A DNA stretch of 64,000 nt from Amycolatopsis sp. WQ 127309 (lineage in GTDB: Bacteria; Actinomycetota; Actinomycetes; Mycobacteriales; Pseudonocardiaceae). The DNA is taken from the NCBI RefSeq assembly GCF_023023025.1, contig NZ_CP095481.1, positions 5,469,001 through 5,533,000 on the forward strand, read 5' to 3'. Shown one piece after another: positions 46,112-54,647 of the stretch. Below the pieces are notes generated by a model. It made no database searches, was not told where the DNA came from, and saw only the letters and a program-made list of their open reading frames with translations. The position numbers and the translations under genes are program-made. How positions within the stretch are numbered: the stretch's first letter is position 1; each line of letters begins with the position of its first letter.

Positions 46112-46172
46112 GAAAGCCGTGAAGGCCTCCTTCCCGGCCATAAGAGCCGGGAAGGAGGCCTTCACGGCTTTC
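46112..46172. terminator. Perfect hairpin, bidirectional terminator (copy 2)
   Basis: Arms 46113-46138 and 46146-46171 are exact complements (27 bp with the flanking G-C pair), loop CATAAGA. Compared with the copy at 36461 the stem differs at one base pair (A-T there, C-G here), changed on both arms. It lies between convergent genes and overlaps the stop codon of the SnoaL-like gene. Confidence 0.9.
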
Positions 46173-46533
46173 ACCGAGCGGCGGCCGCGGCCATGATCGG
46201 GTGCCAGCGGGTGGCGTCGAAGATCAGCGTGATCGACTCGATCCGGTCGTCCTGGAGGCGGAAGTGCTCCGCCGTGCGTTGCGTGCCTACCGGGGTCGCG
46301 GTGTGGACGTCGTAGACGAGCGTGGCCTCCGATTCGCCGTACAGCTCGCTGATCATCTCCACGCCCGAGACCACCTGGAGGAAGCCGACGAGCCCGGCCA
46401 GGTGACCGTCGGCGTCGGCGCTGAGCAGGGGGCTTTCGAAGGTGAACGCGTCGGCGAGGCGGGCGGCCGCGGCGGGCACGTCGCCGGCGAACCTCGCCCG
46501 GTGGTAGGCCTGCACAGTCTCGCGGGTCGTCAT
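46171..46533 (-). CDS. SnoaL-like/nuclear transport factor 2 fold protein
   Basis: A 120-residue protein of the NTF2-like superfamily (VQAYHRARFAGDVPAAAARLADAF at the N-terminal helix, a cone-shaped beta sheet after it). ATG 46533 has GGAGGAACGGAA upstream and overlaps the MarR stop (ATGA). These folds bind or isomerise small molecules. Coupling to a MarR gene suggests response to an organic toxin or signal. Confidence 0.78.
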   Translation of the reverse strand: MTTRETVQAYHRARFAGDVPAAAARLADAFTFESPLLSADADGHLAGLVGFLQVVSGVEMISELYGESEATLVYDVHTATPVGTQRTAEHFRLQDDRIESITLIFDATRWHPIMAAAAAR

Positions 46534-47072
46534 TTCCGTTCCTCCAGGTAGCGGGCCAAGTGGTGCTGGTTTTCCACGACACGCAGGCACAAGTGCCGCA
46601 GCAGCGCGGTTTCGCCGGGGGTGAAGCCGCGGAAGACGGCCGCCATGGCCGCCTGGGACGGGCGCCGGAACTCCTCGAGCCACGTCCGCCCGGCCGGGGT
46701 GATCCGGGCGAGCACGGACCGCCGGTCCGCCGGGGCGGGGACGCGCTCGGCGAGCCCGCCCCGCTCGAGCGTGTCGACCAGGCCGGTCACGTTCCGCGAG
46801 CTCACCCCGGCGGCGCCGGCCAGGTCCTTGATGCTGATCCCGGCCTCGCTCCCGCCGATCCGGATCAGGACGTCGAGGGCGCCCGGGCTCAGCCCGCGGC
46901 TGTCCGTCCCGTGCGAGCGCAGCCAGTCCAGGCCGCGCGCGGCGGTCCGGACGGCTGCGGCCGCTTCCAGCGGGCCGAGGTCGTCGTCGACGGCGAAGTC
47001 GCCGAGCGCGGCCCGGACCCGGGGGTCGAACAGCCGGTCTTCAAGGTCACGAGCGAAATCTACGTCCTTCAT
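46530..47072 (-). CDS. MarR family transcriptional regulator
   Basis: A 180-residue regulator; winged helix-turn-helix about residues 80-145 (ISIKDLAGAAGVSSRNVTGLVDTLERGGLAERVPAPADRR, shown as the recognition helix and wing). ATG 47072 is preceded by an inverted repeat GAAGTAC-N11-GTACTTC that starts 3 bp upstream, a likely autoregulatory operator. It may also act on the MFS exporter gene at 48204. Confidence 0.85.
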   Translation of the reverse strand: MKDVDFARDLEDRLFDPRVRAALGDFAVDDDLGPLEAAAAVRTAARGLDWLRSHGTDSRGLSPGALDVLIRIGGSEAGISIKDLAGAAGVSSRNVTGLVDTLERGGLAERVPAPADRRSVLARITPAGRTWLEEFRRPSQAAMAAVFRGFTPGETALLRHLCLRVVENQHHLARYLEERK

Positions 47073-47075
47073 GAT

Positions 47076-47100
47076 GAAGTACTACATTAGTACGTACTTC
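47076..47100. promoter_or_regulatory. Inverted repeat, likely MarR operator
   Basis: GAAGTAC (47076-47082) and GTACTTC (47094-47100) are perfect 7-bp arms 11 bp apart directly upstream of the marR start, in an AT-rich patch that also holds the promoter. MarR proteins bind such sites to repress themselves. Confidence 0.6.
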
Positions 47101-47122
47101 CGTATTTGTCATCGATCTTCGT

Positions 47123-47151
47123 GCAACCCCGTGCGGCACCCGTTCCGTCCT
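47123..47151 (+). promoter_or_regulatory. ECF-type promoter, leaderless, for lipoprotein 2
   Basis: GCAACC (47123-47128), 17 nt, CGTCCT (47146-47151), then 6 nt to ATG 47158. The block CGTTCCGTCCTGG is shared with the promoter of the paralogue at 45580, although the surrounding sequence differs. Confidence 0.65.
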
Positions 47152-47157
47152 GGACGC

Positions 47158-47667
47158 ATGAGGTACTCAGCGAAGGTGGTCGGGACAGGCGCACTCCTCT
47201 TGATGGTGACGGCCTGCGCCGGCCAGGACATGCCCACCAGTCAGCCCGCTTCCGGCGGTGACTCCGCAGCCCCCTCCGGCAGCGTTTCGACGTCGCCGAG
47301 CGAGTCGGTGCTGCCGACGGCGCCCTCGGCGAACCCGCCGGGCAAACCCCGGCTCACCGTGCCCGAAGGCAGTACCCCGGTGCCGCCGGACAAGGTCGAC
47401 GCGGCGGCGCTGCCCGCCAGCTACCCGCACGAGGTGTGGACGGCCAACGGCGGCACGATCCTCAACATCCGCGCCCAGGAGGGCGGCTGCGGCCACGCCC
47501 TCGGCGAGGCGACCGAGCAGGCCGGCGACCGCGTCGTCGTCAACCTGAGCGAGACGAAGGCGCAGACCGGCCAGATGTGCACGATGGACATCCGGTTCCC
47601 GGTGATCTCCGTCGCGCTGGCCGCGCCGCTGGACCAGCGCACGGTCGTACTCAAGACGACCAAGTGA
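47158..47667 (+). CDS. Secreted lipoprotein, paralogue 2
   Basis: A 169-residue lipoprotein with lipobox VTAC, a Ser/Pro-rich linker (about residues 22-70) and a C-terminal beta domain with two cysteines (QEGGCGH, GQMCTMD). Clearly homologous to the product of 45580-46098; the two genes are separated by the MarR-SnoaL pair, suggesting duplication followed by insertion or rearrangement. Function unknown. Confidence 0.83.
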   Translation: MRYSAKVVGTGALLLMVTACAGQDMPTSQPASGGDSAAPSGSVSTSPSESVLPTAPSANPPGKPRLTVPEGSTPVPPDKVDAAALPASYPHEVWTANGGTILNIRAQEGGCGHALGEATEQAGDRVVVNLSETKAQTGQMCTMDIRFPVISVALAAPLDQRTVVLKTTK

Positions 47668-47681
47668 TCTAGGCTCGGGTG

Positions 47682-48119
47682 ATGGGAAGCCGTCAGGTCT
47701 CACGCACCACGATCGTCGCCACGACCCCGGAGAAGATCTTCGGGCTCTTGGCCGATCCGGCCCAGCACCCGCTCATCGACGGATCGGGCACGGTCCGGGC
47801 GCCCCAGCCGGGGGGCCCGGACCGGCTCGCACTCGGCACGAAGTTCGGCATGGACATGAAGATGGGCGCGTCCTACAAGGTCCTCAACACCGTGGTCGAG
47901 TACGAAGAAGGCCGCCTGATCGCGTGGCGCCACTTCAACGGCCACCGCTGGCGCTGGCGCCTCGAACCCCTCGACGGCGGCCGCACCGAGGTCACCGAGA
48001 CGTTCGACTGGTCGACGGCGAAGTTCCCGCTCGCGATCAGCCTCAGCCCGTTCCCGCGCAAGAACGCCCAGGGCATCGAGAAGACGCTGGCCCGGCTCAC
48101 GGAGCTGTTCCCGGCCTGA
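47682..48119 (+). CDS. SRPBCC (START-like) family protein
   Basis: A 145-residue polyketide-cyclase/dehydrase-type lipid-binding fold (SRTTIVATTPEKIFGLLADPAQHPLIDG at the N-terminus; VTETFDWSTAKFP in the barrel, with the long C-terminal helix GIEKTLARLTELF). ATG 47682 has TAGGCT exactly 6 nt upstream, fitting a leaderless mRNA. Ligand unknown. Confidence 0.8.
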   Translation: MGSRQVSRTTIVATTPEKIFGLLADPAQHPLIDGSGTVRAPQPGGPDRLALGTKFGMDMKMGASYKVLNTVVEYEEGRLIAWRHFNGHRWRWRLEPLDGGRTEVTETFDWSTAKFPLAISLSPFPRKNAQGIEKTLARLTELFPA

Positions 48120-48154
48120 CCGGGTGGTCCGCGTCACCCGGGCCGGCCGGTAAT

Positions 48155-48190
48155 TAGTTGTACAGTGCTTAATATTGCCACTTGCAACTA
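48155..48190. promoter_or_regulatory. AT-rich promoter with inverted repeat before the MFS gene
   Basis: TAGTTG (48155-48160) and CAACTA (48185-48190) form inverted 6-bp arms around an unusually AT-rich stretch containing TACAGT and TAATAT. A repressor of the MarR or TetR type could bind here; the MarR gene 1.1 kb upstream is a candidate. Confidence 0.45.
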
Positions 48191-48203
48191 GTTTGGGGGC
48201 GTA

Positions 48204-49628
48204 GTGCCTCAGCCGGTCCGGCGGCGGGTGGTCCTCGCCGTCTGCTGCATGAGCCTGTTCATCGTCGGGCTCGACAACACGATCGTGAACCTCGCGCTGC
48301 CGTCGATCCGCCGCGAACTGGGCGCGTCGGTGTCCAGTCTGCAGTGGACGATCGACGCCTACACGCTCGTGCTGGCCAGCCTGCTCATGCTCTCGGGCTC
48401 GACGGCGGACCGCATCGGCCGTCGCCGGACGTTCCAGACCGGCCTGGCCCTGTTCAGCCTCGGCTCGCTGCTGTGCGGGATCGCGCCGAACATCGGCTCG
48501 CTCGTCGCGTTCCGCGCGCTGCAGGCGATCGGCGGCTCGATGCTCAACCCGGTCGCGCTGTCCATCGTCACCAACATCTTCACCGAACCCCGCGAACGCG
48601 CCCGCGCGATCGGCGTCTGGGCCGGGGTCGTCGGGCTGAGCATGGCCGTCGGGCCGGTGCTCGGCGGCGCGCTCGTCGACTGGGCGGGCTGGCGCTCGAT
48701 CTTCTGGATCAACGTCCCGGTCGGGGTGGCCGCGATCGTGCTCACGGCGGTGTTCGTCCCCGAGTCGCGGTCCCCGTACCCGCGCCGGCTCGACCCGGTG
48801 GGGCAGCTGCTGGTCATCGTCCTGCTGGCGTCGGTCACCTACGGGATCATCGAAGGGCGCGGCGCCGGCTGGGGTTCGCCGGAGATCGTCGGCTGTTTCG
48901 TGCTCGCCGCGGTGGCGCTGACCGTATTGCTGCCCTACGAACGCCGTCGCCGGGATCCGTTGCTGGACCTGAAGTTCTTCCGCAGCGTGCCGTTCTCCGG
49001 CGCGACGCTGACCGCCGTCACGGGGCTCGCGGCGCTGTCGGGGTTCCTGTTCCTCAACTCGCTCTACCTGCAGGACGCCCGCGGGCTGTCCGCGCTGGAC
49101 GCGGGCCTGCTGACGCTGCCGATGGCGGCGGTGACGGCGGTGTTCGCCCCGCTGTCCGGCCGGCTGGTCGGCGCGCGCGGGCCGCGGCTGCCGCTGCTCG
49201 TCGCCGGGGCGGGAATCGCGGCGTCGGGGATCGTGCTCTCCGGGATCAGCCCGACGACCCCGATTCCCGTGCTGATGCTGGGTTACGTGTGCTTCGGCGC
49301 CGGGTTCGGCATGCTCAACGCGCCGATCACGAACGCCGCGGTGTCCGGCATGCCGCGGGAGCGCGCCGGGCTCGCCGCGGCCGTCGCCTCGACCAGCCGC
49401 CAGATCGGGATCTCCCTCGGCGTGGCCGTGATCGGCGTGGTCGTGGCCTCGAGCGACGGGCTGCCGCCGGGGACGGGCCGCACCGGCTGGGTGATCATCG
49501 CCGGCTGCGGAGTGGTGGTGTTCGCGCTGGGGCTGATCACCACCGGCCGGTGGGCGCGGGCGACCGCCGCGCGCGTCAGTGGTCCGGACCACCTCGGCGA
49601 GCCCGTGACCTCGGCTTCGGGCAACTAG
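48204..49628 (+). CDS. MFS drug efflux transporter (DHA2/EmrB-QacA type)
   Basis: A 474-residue proton-driven exporter with 14 predicted helices. Motif A appears as GSTADRIGRRRTFQ, motif C-like as GPVLGGALVDWAGWRSIFWINVPVG. GTG 48204 follows TTTGGGGGCGTA. DHA2 pumps export dyes, antibiotics and quaternary ammonium compounds. The operator-like repeat upstream and the nearby MarR gene suggest induction by its substrate. Confidence 0.9.
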   Translation: MPQPVRRRVVLAVCCMSLFIVGLDNTIVNLALPSIRRELGASVSSLQWTIDAYTLVLASLLMLSGSTADRIGRRRTFQTGLALFSLGSLLCGIAPNIGSLVAFRALQAIGGSMLNPVALSIVTNIFTEPRERARAIGVWAGVVGLSMAVGPVLGGALVDWAGWRSIFWINVPVGVAAIVLTAVFVPESRSPYPRRLDPVGQLLVIVLLASVTYGIIEGRGAGWGSPEIVGCFVLAAVALTVLLPYERRRRDPLLDLKFFRSVPFSGATLTAVTGLAALSGFLFLNSLYLQDARGLSALDAGLLTLPMAAVTAVFAPLSGRLVGARGPRLPLLVAGAGIAASGIVLSGISPTTPIPVLMLGYVCFGAGFGMLNAPITNAAVSGMPRERAGLAAAVASTSRQIGISLGVAVIGVVVASSDGLPPGTGRTGWVIIAGCGVVVFALGLITTGRWARATAARVSGPDHLGEPVTSASGN

Positions 49629-49713
49629 GGCGAAAAAGTCCCGCATCTCGGTGAACCACCTTCGTTACCGGGCCGTATTCCCGGATGAGGTGGTGATCAG
49701 AGAGGAACGGAAC

Positions 49714-50397
49714 ATGCCCCGGTTGAGTAGTGGTCGGCACCGCAAGCGAGCGACCATCGGACTGGCCGCGCTGCTGGGCGTTTCCGGCGTCACCGCGGCC
49801 GCGATCGCGCTGAGCAGCCCCGCGAGCAACGCGGCCGAGGCACCCAAGGAGAACTGCGGGGGACTCGACACCGCGCTGCAGAACAACCTGAACTTCATCG
49901 CCGGCCAGCAGGCGAACCCGGACGCGCAGTCGGCCGCGAGGATCGCCAACCGCCAAGCGGTGGTGGACCTCATCCAGCAACGGCGGGTGGTCGCGGAGTG
50001 CACCGCGAACGTCGTCGCGAACAACGGCCAGGCGGCCCCGGCGCAACAGGCTCCGGCTCAGCAGGCGCCCGTGCAGCAGGCTCCGGCGCAACAGGCGCCC
50101 GCACAGCAGGCTCCGGCGCAACAGCAGAACCAGAACGGTGCCGCGACGGGCGACGTGGTGTGCGCCGGCTCGACCGTGACGCTCTCGGGCGAGGCCGGTG
50201 CGCCGGCGGCGTCGAGCAACCAGTTCCCCGCGGGGACCAAGCTGAAGGTGACGAACCTCGACAACTCGAAGTCCACCACCGTGACGGTGACGTCGGTGTC
50301 GGGCAGCTGCGCGCTGCTCAACAACGCGGCCTTCGAGCAGGTTCGGGAACCCGGAAAGTTCCTCATCCGGCGCGCGCGGATCGAGCGCGTCGGCTGA
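49714..50397 (+). CDS. Secreted protein with RlpA-like double-psi beta-barrel
   Basis: A 227-residue exported protein. After a signal peptide (about residues 1-41) come a helical segment with one cysteine (ENCGGLDTALQNNLN, about 45-100), a Gln/Ala/Pro linker made of QQAPA-type repeats (about 108-142) and a C-terminal barrel (about 147-227) resembling RlpA/expansin domains (FPAGTKLKVTNLDNSKSTTV). The catalytic Asp typical of lytic RlpA is not obvious, so it may bind rather than cut cell wall. GAGAGGAACGGAAC precedes ATG 49714. Confidence 0.78.
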   Translation: MPRLSSGRHRKRATIGLAALLGVSGVTAAAIALSSPASNAAEAPKENCGGLDTALQNNLNFIAGQQANPDAQSAARIANRQAVVDLIQQRRVVAECTANVVANNGQAAPAQQAPAQQAPVQQAPAQQAPAQQAPAQQQNQNGAATGDVVCAGSTVTLSGEAGAPAASSNQFPAGTKLKVTNLDNSKSTTVTVTSVSGSCALLNNAAFEQVREPGKFLIRRARIERVG

Positions 50398-50404
50398 GGG
50401 AGCA

Positions 50405-50447
50405 GGGAAGGAGGGGAGCACTGGCGGCGGGCTGGTGCTCCCTTCCC
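50405..50447. terminator. Hairpin between convergent genes
   Basis: GGGAGCAC (50414-50421) pairs with GTGCTCCC (50435-50442), extended by GGAAGG-like and TTCCC flanks and followed by TTTCCCC. It lies between the RlpA-like gene and the fumarase gene and could stop both transcripts. Confidence 0.65.
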
Positions 50448-50467
50448 TTTCCCCTGAACAGCTCTGG

Positions 50468-52129
50468 TCAGCGGAAGCTGATCTGCAGCACCGGATCGCC
50501 GGTGCTGGCGAAGAAGTCGTTGCCCTTGTCGTCGATCACGATGAACGCGGGGAAGTCCTCGACCTCGATCTTCCAGACGGCTTCCATGCCGAGCTCGGCG
50601 TACTCGAGGACGTCGACCTTCTTGATGCAGTCCTGCGCCAGCCGCGCGGCCGGGCCGCCGATCGAACCGAGGTAGAAACCGCCGTGCGCCTCGCACGCCG
50701 ACGTCACCTGCTTCGAGCGGTTTCCCTTGGCCAGCATGACGAGTGAGCCGCCCGCGGCCTGGAACTGCGCGACGTAGGAGTCCATCCGCCCGGCCGTCGT
50801 CGGCCCGAACGAGCCGGACGCGTACCCCTCCGGCGTCTTCGCCGGGCCCGCGTAGTACACCGGGTGGTTCTTGAGGTACTCCGGCATCTCCTCGCCGGCG
50901 TCGAGGCGCTCGGCGATCTTCGCGTGCGCGATGTCGCGGGCGACGACCAGCGGCCCGGAGAGCGAAAGCCGCGTCTTGACGGGCAGCTGCGAGAGCTGCG
51001 CGCGGATCTCGGCCATCGGCCGGTTGAGGTCGACGGACACGACGTCGTCCGACAGGTCCTCTTCGGTGACCTCGGGCAGGAACCGCGCCGGGTCGCGCTC
51101 GAGCTGCTCGATGAACACGCCGTCCGCGGTGATCTTGGCCTTGGCCTGCCGGTCGGCCGAGCACGAGACGGCGATGCCGACCGGGCACGAGGCGCCGTGG
51201 CGGGGGAGCCGGATGACACGGACGTCGTGGCAGAAGTACTTCCCGCCGAACTGCGCGCCGATGCCGAACTGGCGCGTCATCTCCAGGACCTGCTGCTCGA
51301 GGCTCGGGTCGCGGAAGGCGTGGCCGAGCTCGGAGCCCTCCTGCGGGAGGGTGTCGAGGTAGCGCGCGGAGGCGAGCTTCGCGACCTTCAGGTTGAACTC
51401 GGCGGACATGCCGCCGACGACGATCGCGAGGTGGTACGGCGGGCAGGCCGCGGTGCCGAGGCCGCGCAGCTTCTCGTCGAGGAAGCGGGCGAGCCGCTTC
51501 GGGTTCAGGACGGCTTTCGTTTCCTGGTAGAGGAACGTCTTGTTGGCGCTGCCGCCGCCCTTGGCCATGAAGAGGAACTCGTAGGCCGGGTCGTCCTGGC
51601 CGTCCTTGTGGTAGAGCTCGACCTGCGCCGGCAGGTTCGTGCCGGTGTTGCGCTCGTCCCAGAAGTTGACCGGCGCCATCTGCGAGTACCGCAGGTTGAG
51701 CTGCTGGTAGGCGTCGAAGATGCCCTGCGAGAGCGCGCGCTCGTCGTCACCGCCGGTGAGGACGCCTTCGCCGCGCTTGCCGATGACGATCGCGGTGCCG
51801 GTGTCCTGGCACATGGGCAGCACGCCGCCGGCCGAGATGGCGGCGTTGCGGAGCAGGTCCATGGCGACGAAGCGGTCGTTGCCGCTCGCCTCGGGGTCGT
51901 CGACGATCGCGCGCAGCTGCGCCAGGTGTGACGTGCGCAACAGGTGCTGGATGTCGGTGATGGCCGTGCGCGCCAGGGTGGTCAGCACCGCGGGGTCGAC
52001 CTTCAGGAACTTCCGCCCGGCGGCTTCGAAGGTCTCGACGCCCTCGGCGGTGACCAGCCGGTACTCGGTGGTGGTGTCCTTGCCCAGCGGGAGGACTTCG
52101 GTGTGCTGAAAAGTGGTGGTGGACGGCAC
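50468..52129 (-). CDS. Class I fumarate hydratase
   Basis: A 553-residue iron-sulfur (class I) fumarase catalysing fumarate to malate in the TCA cycle. It has the fused alpha and beta domains of the single-chain form; cluster-ligand cysteines include [10 protein letters not shown] (about residue 115) and candidates in CHDVR and SCPVG. The catalytic region [25 protein letters not shown] is near the C-terminus. GTG 52129 has AAAGGAG 7 nt upstream. A class I enzyme is common in Pseudonocardiaceae, sometimes alongside class II. Confidence 0.93.
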   Translation of the reverse strand: MPSTTTFQHTEVLPLGKDTTTEYRLVTAEGVETFEAAGRKFLKVDPAVLTTLARTAITDIQHLLRTSHLAQLRAIVDDPEASGNDRFVAMDLLRNAAISAGGVLPMCQDTGTAIVIGKRGEGVLTGGDDERALSQGIFDAYQQLNLRYSQMAPVNFWDERNTGTNLPAQVELYHKDGQDDPAYEFLFMAKGGGSANKTFLYQETKAVLNPKRLARFLDEKLRGLGTAACPPYHLAIVVGGMSAEFNLKVAKLASARYLDTLPQEGSELGHAFRDPSLEQQVLEMTRQFGIGAQFGGKYFCHDVRVIRLPRHGASCPVGIAVSCSADRQAKAKITADGVFIEQLERDPARFLPEVTEEDLSDDVVSVDLNRPMAEIRAQLSQLPVKTRLSLSGPLVVARDIAHAKIAERLDAGEEMPEYLKNHPVYYAGPAKTPEGYASGSFGPTTAGRMDSYVAQFQAAGGSLVMLAKGNRSKQVTSACEAHGGFYLGSIGGPAARLAQDCIKKVDVLEYAELGMEAVWKIEVEDFPAFIVIDDKGNDFFASTGDPVLQISFR

Positions 52130-52237
52130 TGCCAGGCTCCTTTGCCAGCTCCGGGATCGGTCCACCCTACGCAGGTGCGACGGCCACGCCCCAGAGGCAT
52201 CCGGCCACTGTGGGCCACCCCACGGCCCGCACTCGCG

Positions 52238-52353
52238 CCCCCACCCTCCCTGGGGGGCGTGCCCTTGTCCAGTTTATCGGGAGCGCCCGACGAAACCCGG
52301 GGAAAGCGGCGGCCGGGGCTTGGTTGTCCACATCACGGCAGGGCTGTGGAAAG
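52238..52353 (-). repeat. Dispersed DnaA-box-pair element, copy C
   Basis: Minus-strand order: a degraded box (52353-52345, CTTTCCACA), 12 bp, TGTGGACAA (52332-52324), 43 bp, CCGATA (52280-52275), 15 bp, CGCCCCCC and GGGAGGGTGGGGG. The -10-like hexamer after CCGA is TAAACT. Gaps equal those of copies A and B. The 21-bp array at 52379 adjoins on the box side. Confidence 0.85.
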
Positions 52354-52378
52354 CCCGGTCCGGCGCGGAGGGAGCCGA

Positions 52379-52530
52379 GCGAGCCGACGGTCTGGGTACG
52401 CGAGGCGACCGTGTGGCACGCGAGCCGACTGGCTGGGTGCGCGAGGCGACGGTCCGGGTACGCGAGGCGACCGTCTGGGTACGTGAGCCGATCATCTGGG
52501 TACGTGAGCCGACCGAGCAAGCGAGCCGAC
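52379..52530. repeat. 21-bp periodic array beside DnaA-box element C
   Basis: GCGAG/GTGAG heads start at 52379, 52400, 52420, 52441, 52462, 52483, 52504 and 52521, mostly 21-bp steps with one of 20 and a final 17. A typical unit reads GGTACGCGAG plus GCGACCGTCTG. The remaining part of this 777-bp gap (52531-52815) shows no gene or clear repeat; it should hold the region downstream of sigB. Confidence 0.83.
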
Positions 52531-52815
52531 TGCGCGGGCGCCTGGGGTTTGGGTCGGGAGGCCGGGTCCACCCCGACGGACCCGACCTCCCGGGGAAAGC
52601 GCCCGGATGCGTGCACATCCAGTCGCGAGGCTTGTCGCCGTACCCCACCGGCCTTCACCCGACAGTGGCGTGACGTAGGTCATAAGTCAATCCGGCCGAA
52701 CGGGTGTTGCGAAGGTTTGCTACCCGCGTCATGTAGGGCCGAAACCTCATTTTGGTGGCTTATTTTCCGATCGCGCCCCTGAACTGCGGGAACAATCGCG
52801 GGTTCGGGCACGAAA

Positions 52816-52853
52816 ACGGGGCGGGCACGCACAGTGTGCGCGGCCCGCCCCGT
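52816..52853 (-). terminator. Hairpin downstream of sigB
   Basis: ACGGGGCGGGC (52816-52826) pairs exactly with GCCCGCCCCGT (52843-52853); minus-strand reading ends in TTTTCGTG. Placed 54 bp after the sigB stop, it is a likely terminator for that gene. Confidence 0.7.
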
Positions 52854-52906
52854 CCGAGGTGGATCACCGTAAGTGGATCACCGAAGGTGGATGACCAGAG
52901 CGTGGA

Positions 52907-53935
52907 TCAGCTGGCGTAGGCGCGGAGCCGGTCCGCGCGTTCGCCCTGGCGGAGCTTGGACATGACCTCGCGCTCGATCTGGCGGACGCGCTCGCGGGAG
53001 AGCCCGAAGTGCTTGCCGATCTGGTCGAGCGTGCGGGGCTGGCCGTCGTCCAGGCCGTAGCGCAGCCGGATGACGTGCTGCTCGCGGTCGTCCAGCGTCG
53101 CGAGCACGCGGCGCAGGTCGTCCTGCAGCAGGCCCGAGATCACGGCGCTCTCGGCGTCGGTCGCCTCGGAGTCCTCGATGAAGTCACCGAGCGGGGCGTC
53201 CTCTTCCGCGCCCACCGGCATGTCCAGGCTTACCGGGTCACGCGAGTGGTCGAGCAGGTCGGAGATCTTGTGGGCCGGGATGCCGGACTCCGCGGCCAGC
53301 TCTTCGTGCGTGGCGTCGCGCCCGAGCTGCTGGTGCAGGTCGCGCTTGATGCGGGCGAGCTTGTTGACCTGTTCCACCAGGTGGACCGGGAGGCGGATGG
53401 TGCGGCCCTGGTCGGCCATGCCCCGGGTGATGGCCTGCCGGATCCACCAGGTGGCGTAGGTCGAGAACTTGAACCCCTTGGAGTAGTCGAACTTCTCCAC
53501 CGCGCGGATCAGGCCCAGGTTCCCCTCCTGGATCAGGTCCAGCAGCGGCATCCCCCGGCCGGTGTACCGCTTGGCCAGCGAGACGACCAGGCGCAGGTTG
53601 GCCTCGAGCAGGTGGTTCTTCGCCACGTGCCCATCGCGCACCAGGGCGGACATCTCCGTGCGGCGCTTGGACGTGAGGTTTTCACCGGTGTCCAGCATGT
53701 GCTGGGCGAAAACGCCGGCTTCGATGCGCTTCGCGAGCTCCACCTCGTCGGCGGCCGACAGCAGCGCCGTCTTGCCGATACCGTTGAGGTAGACGCGGAC
53801 CAGGTCGGCGGCCGGGCTCGGGGCGTCGAGGTCGCCGTCGGCGAGCGCCCCCGCGCTCGGCGGCTCCTCGGAGAACTGGCTCGGAATACGTTCGCGAATC
53901 CCGCGCGACTCGCGTTCGAGAGTCTGGACTGACAT
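52907..53935 (-). CDS. sigB: Principal-like (group 2) sigma factor SigB
   Basis: A 342-residue sigma-70 family factor with regions 1.2 ([17 protein letters not shown]), 2 ([40 protein letters not shown]), 3 and 4 ([20 protein letters not shown]). It lacks the long N-terminal extension of the housekeeping HrdB/SigA, so it corresponds to SigB, the general stress and stationary-phase sigma of mycobacteria and relatives. GGGGAGGCAGA precedes ATG 53935. A SigE/SigH-type promoter lies about 120 bp upstream. Confidence 0.92.
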   Translation of the reverse strand: MSVQTLERESRGIRERIPSQFSEEPPSAGALADGDLDAPSPAADLVRVYLNGIGKTALLSAADEVELAKRIEAGVFAQHMLDTGENLTSKRRTEMSALVRDGHVAKNHLLEANLRLVVSLAKRYTGRGMPLLDLIQEGNLGLIRAVEKFDYSKGFKFSTYATWWIRQAITRGMADQGRTIRLPVHLVEQVNKLARIKRDLHQQLGRDATHEELAAESGIPAHKISDLLDHSRDPVSLDMPVGAEEDAPLGDFIEDSEATDAESAVISGLLQDDLRRVLATLDDREQHVIRLRYGLDDGQPRTLDQIGKHFGLSRERVRQIEREVMSKLRQGERADRLRAYAS

Positions 53936-54053
53936 TCTGCCTCCCCGGTCACGGGCTGAACGTGCTGCGGTGGGTCACGCCGGGTGCGTACCCGCGGACC
54001 GAGGCCTGTGGAACCCGGTACGCCGGTCCGGCCGGCTTGGCTGGACATCTGGC

Positions 54054-54082
54054 ACAACGCTCCGGGTTCCCGAAACGTTCCC
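54054..54082 (-). promoter_or_regulatory. SigE/SigH-type ECF promoter of sigB
   Basis: Minus strand: GGGAAC (54082-54077), 17 nt, CGTTGT (54059-54054). GGAAC and GTT with this spacing is the pattern used by SigE/SigH/SigR-class sigma factors, and mycobacterial sigB is transcribed this way. The leader would be about 110 nt. The rest of 53936-54221 shows no gene. Confidence 0.72.
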
Positions 54083-54221
54083 GGCTCGCTGAAAAGGAGA
54101 CGGCTGCCGGAGCCCTCCGGTTGCTCCACCAATGCTGAGCTTTTCCTGAGAAGGATCAGGGTCCGGGAAACCTGAGAAGACCTTGAGAATTCGGTCAGGA
54201 AGTGAACCGCTCCAGAGTGGT

Positions 54222-54647
54222 CTAGACCTCTACGAGAACGGTGAACGGACCGTCGTTCACGCTCGAGACCGCCATCATCGCCCCGAAACGCCCCGTTTCG
54301 ACGTGCGCGCCGCGCTCGCGCAGGTCAGCGACCACGGCGTCCACCAACGGCTCGGCGACCTCGGGCCGGGCGGCCTGCGTCCACGACGGCCGGCGCCCTT
54401 TCTTCGTGTCGCCGTAGAGCGTGAACTGGCTCACCACGAGCAACGGCGCATTCACCGTGGCGCATGATTCCTCGTCGCGCAGGATGCGCAACTCGTGCAA
54501 TTTGCGCGCCATCGTCACGGCCTTCGCCGCGTCGTCGCCGACGTGGATTCCCAGCAGCACAAGCAAACCCGGTTCGGTGATGGCGCCGACCACCGCGCCG
54601 TCGACCGTCACGTCCGCCCGGGTGACGCGGGCCGCGACCGCCCTCAT
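54222..54647 (-). CDS. dtd: D-aminoacyl-tRNA deacylase
   Basis: A 141-residue Dtd enzyme that removes D-amino acids wrongly attached to tRNA. The SQFTLYGDTKKGRRPSW motif is intact; the second signature, usually NxGPVT, reads NDGPFT, a small deviation. ATG 54647 overlaps the stop of the upstream methyltransferase gene (ATGA), so the two are co-translated. Confidence 0.9.
   Translation of the reverse strand: MRAVAARVTRADVTVDGAVVGAITEPGLLVLLGIHVGDDAAKAVTMARKLHELRILRDEESCATVNAPLLVVSQFTLYGDTKKGRRPSWTQAARPEVAEPLVDAVVADLRERGAHVETGRFGAMMAVSSVNDGPFTVLVEV

Noticed and set aside
52531..52815. Small gene between the 21-bp array and the sigB terminator
   Set aside because: Short open frames exist on both strands, but none has a ribosome site, codon bias or recognisable sequence.
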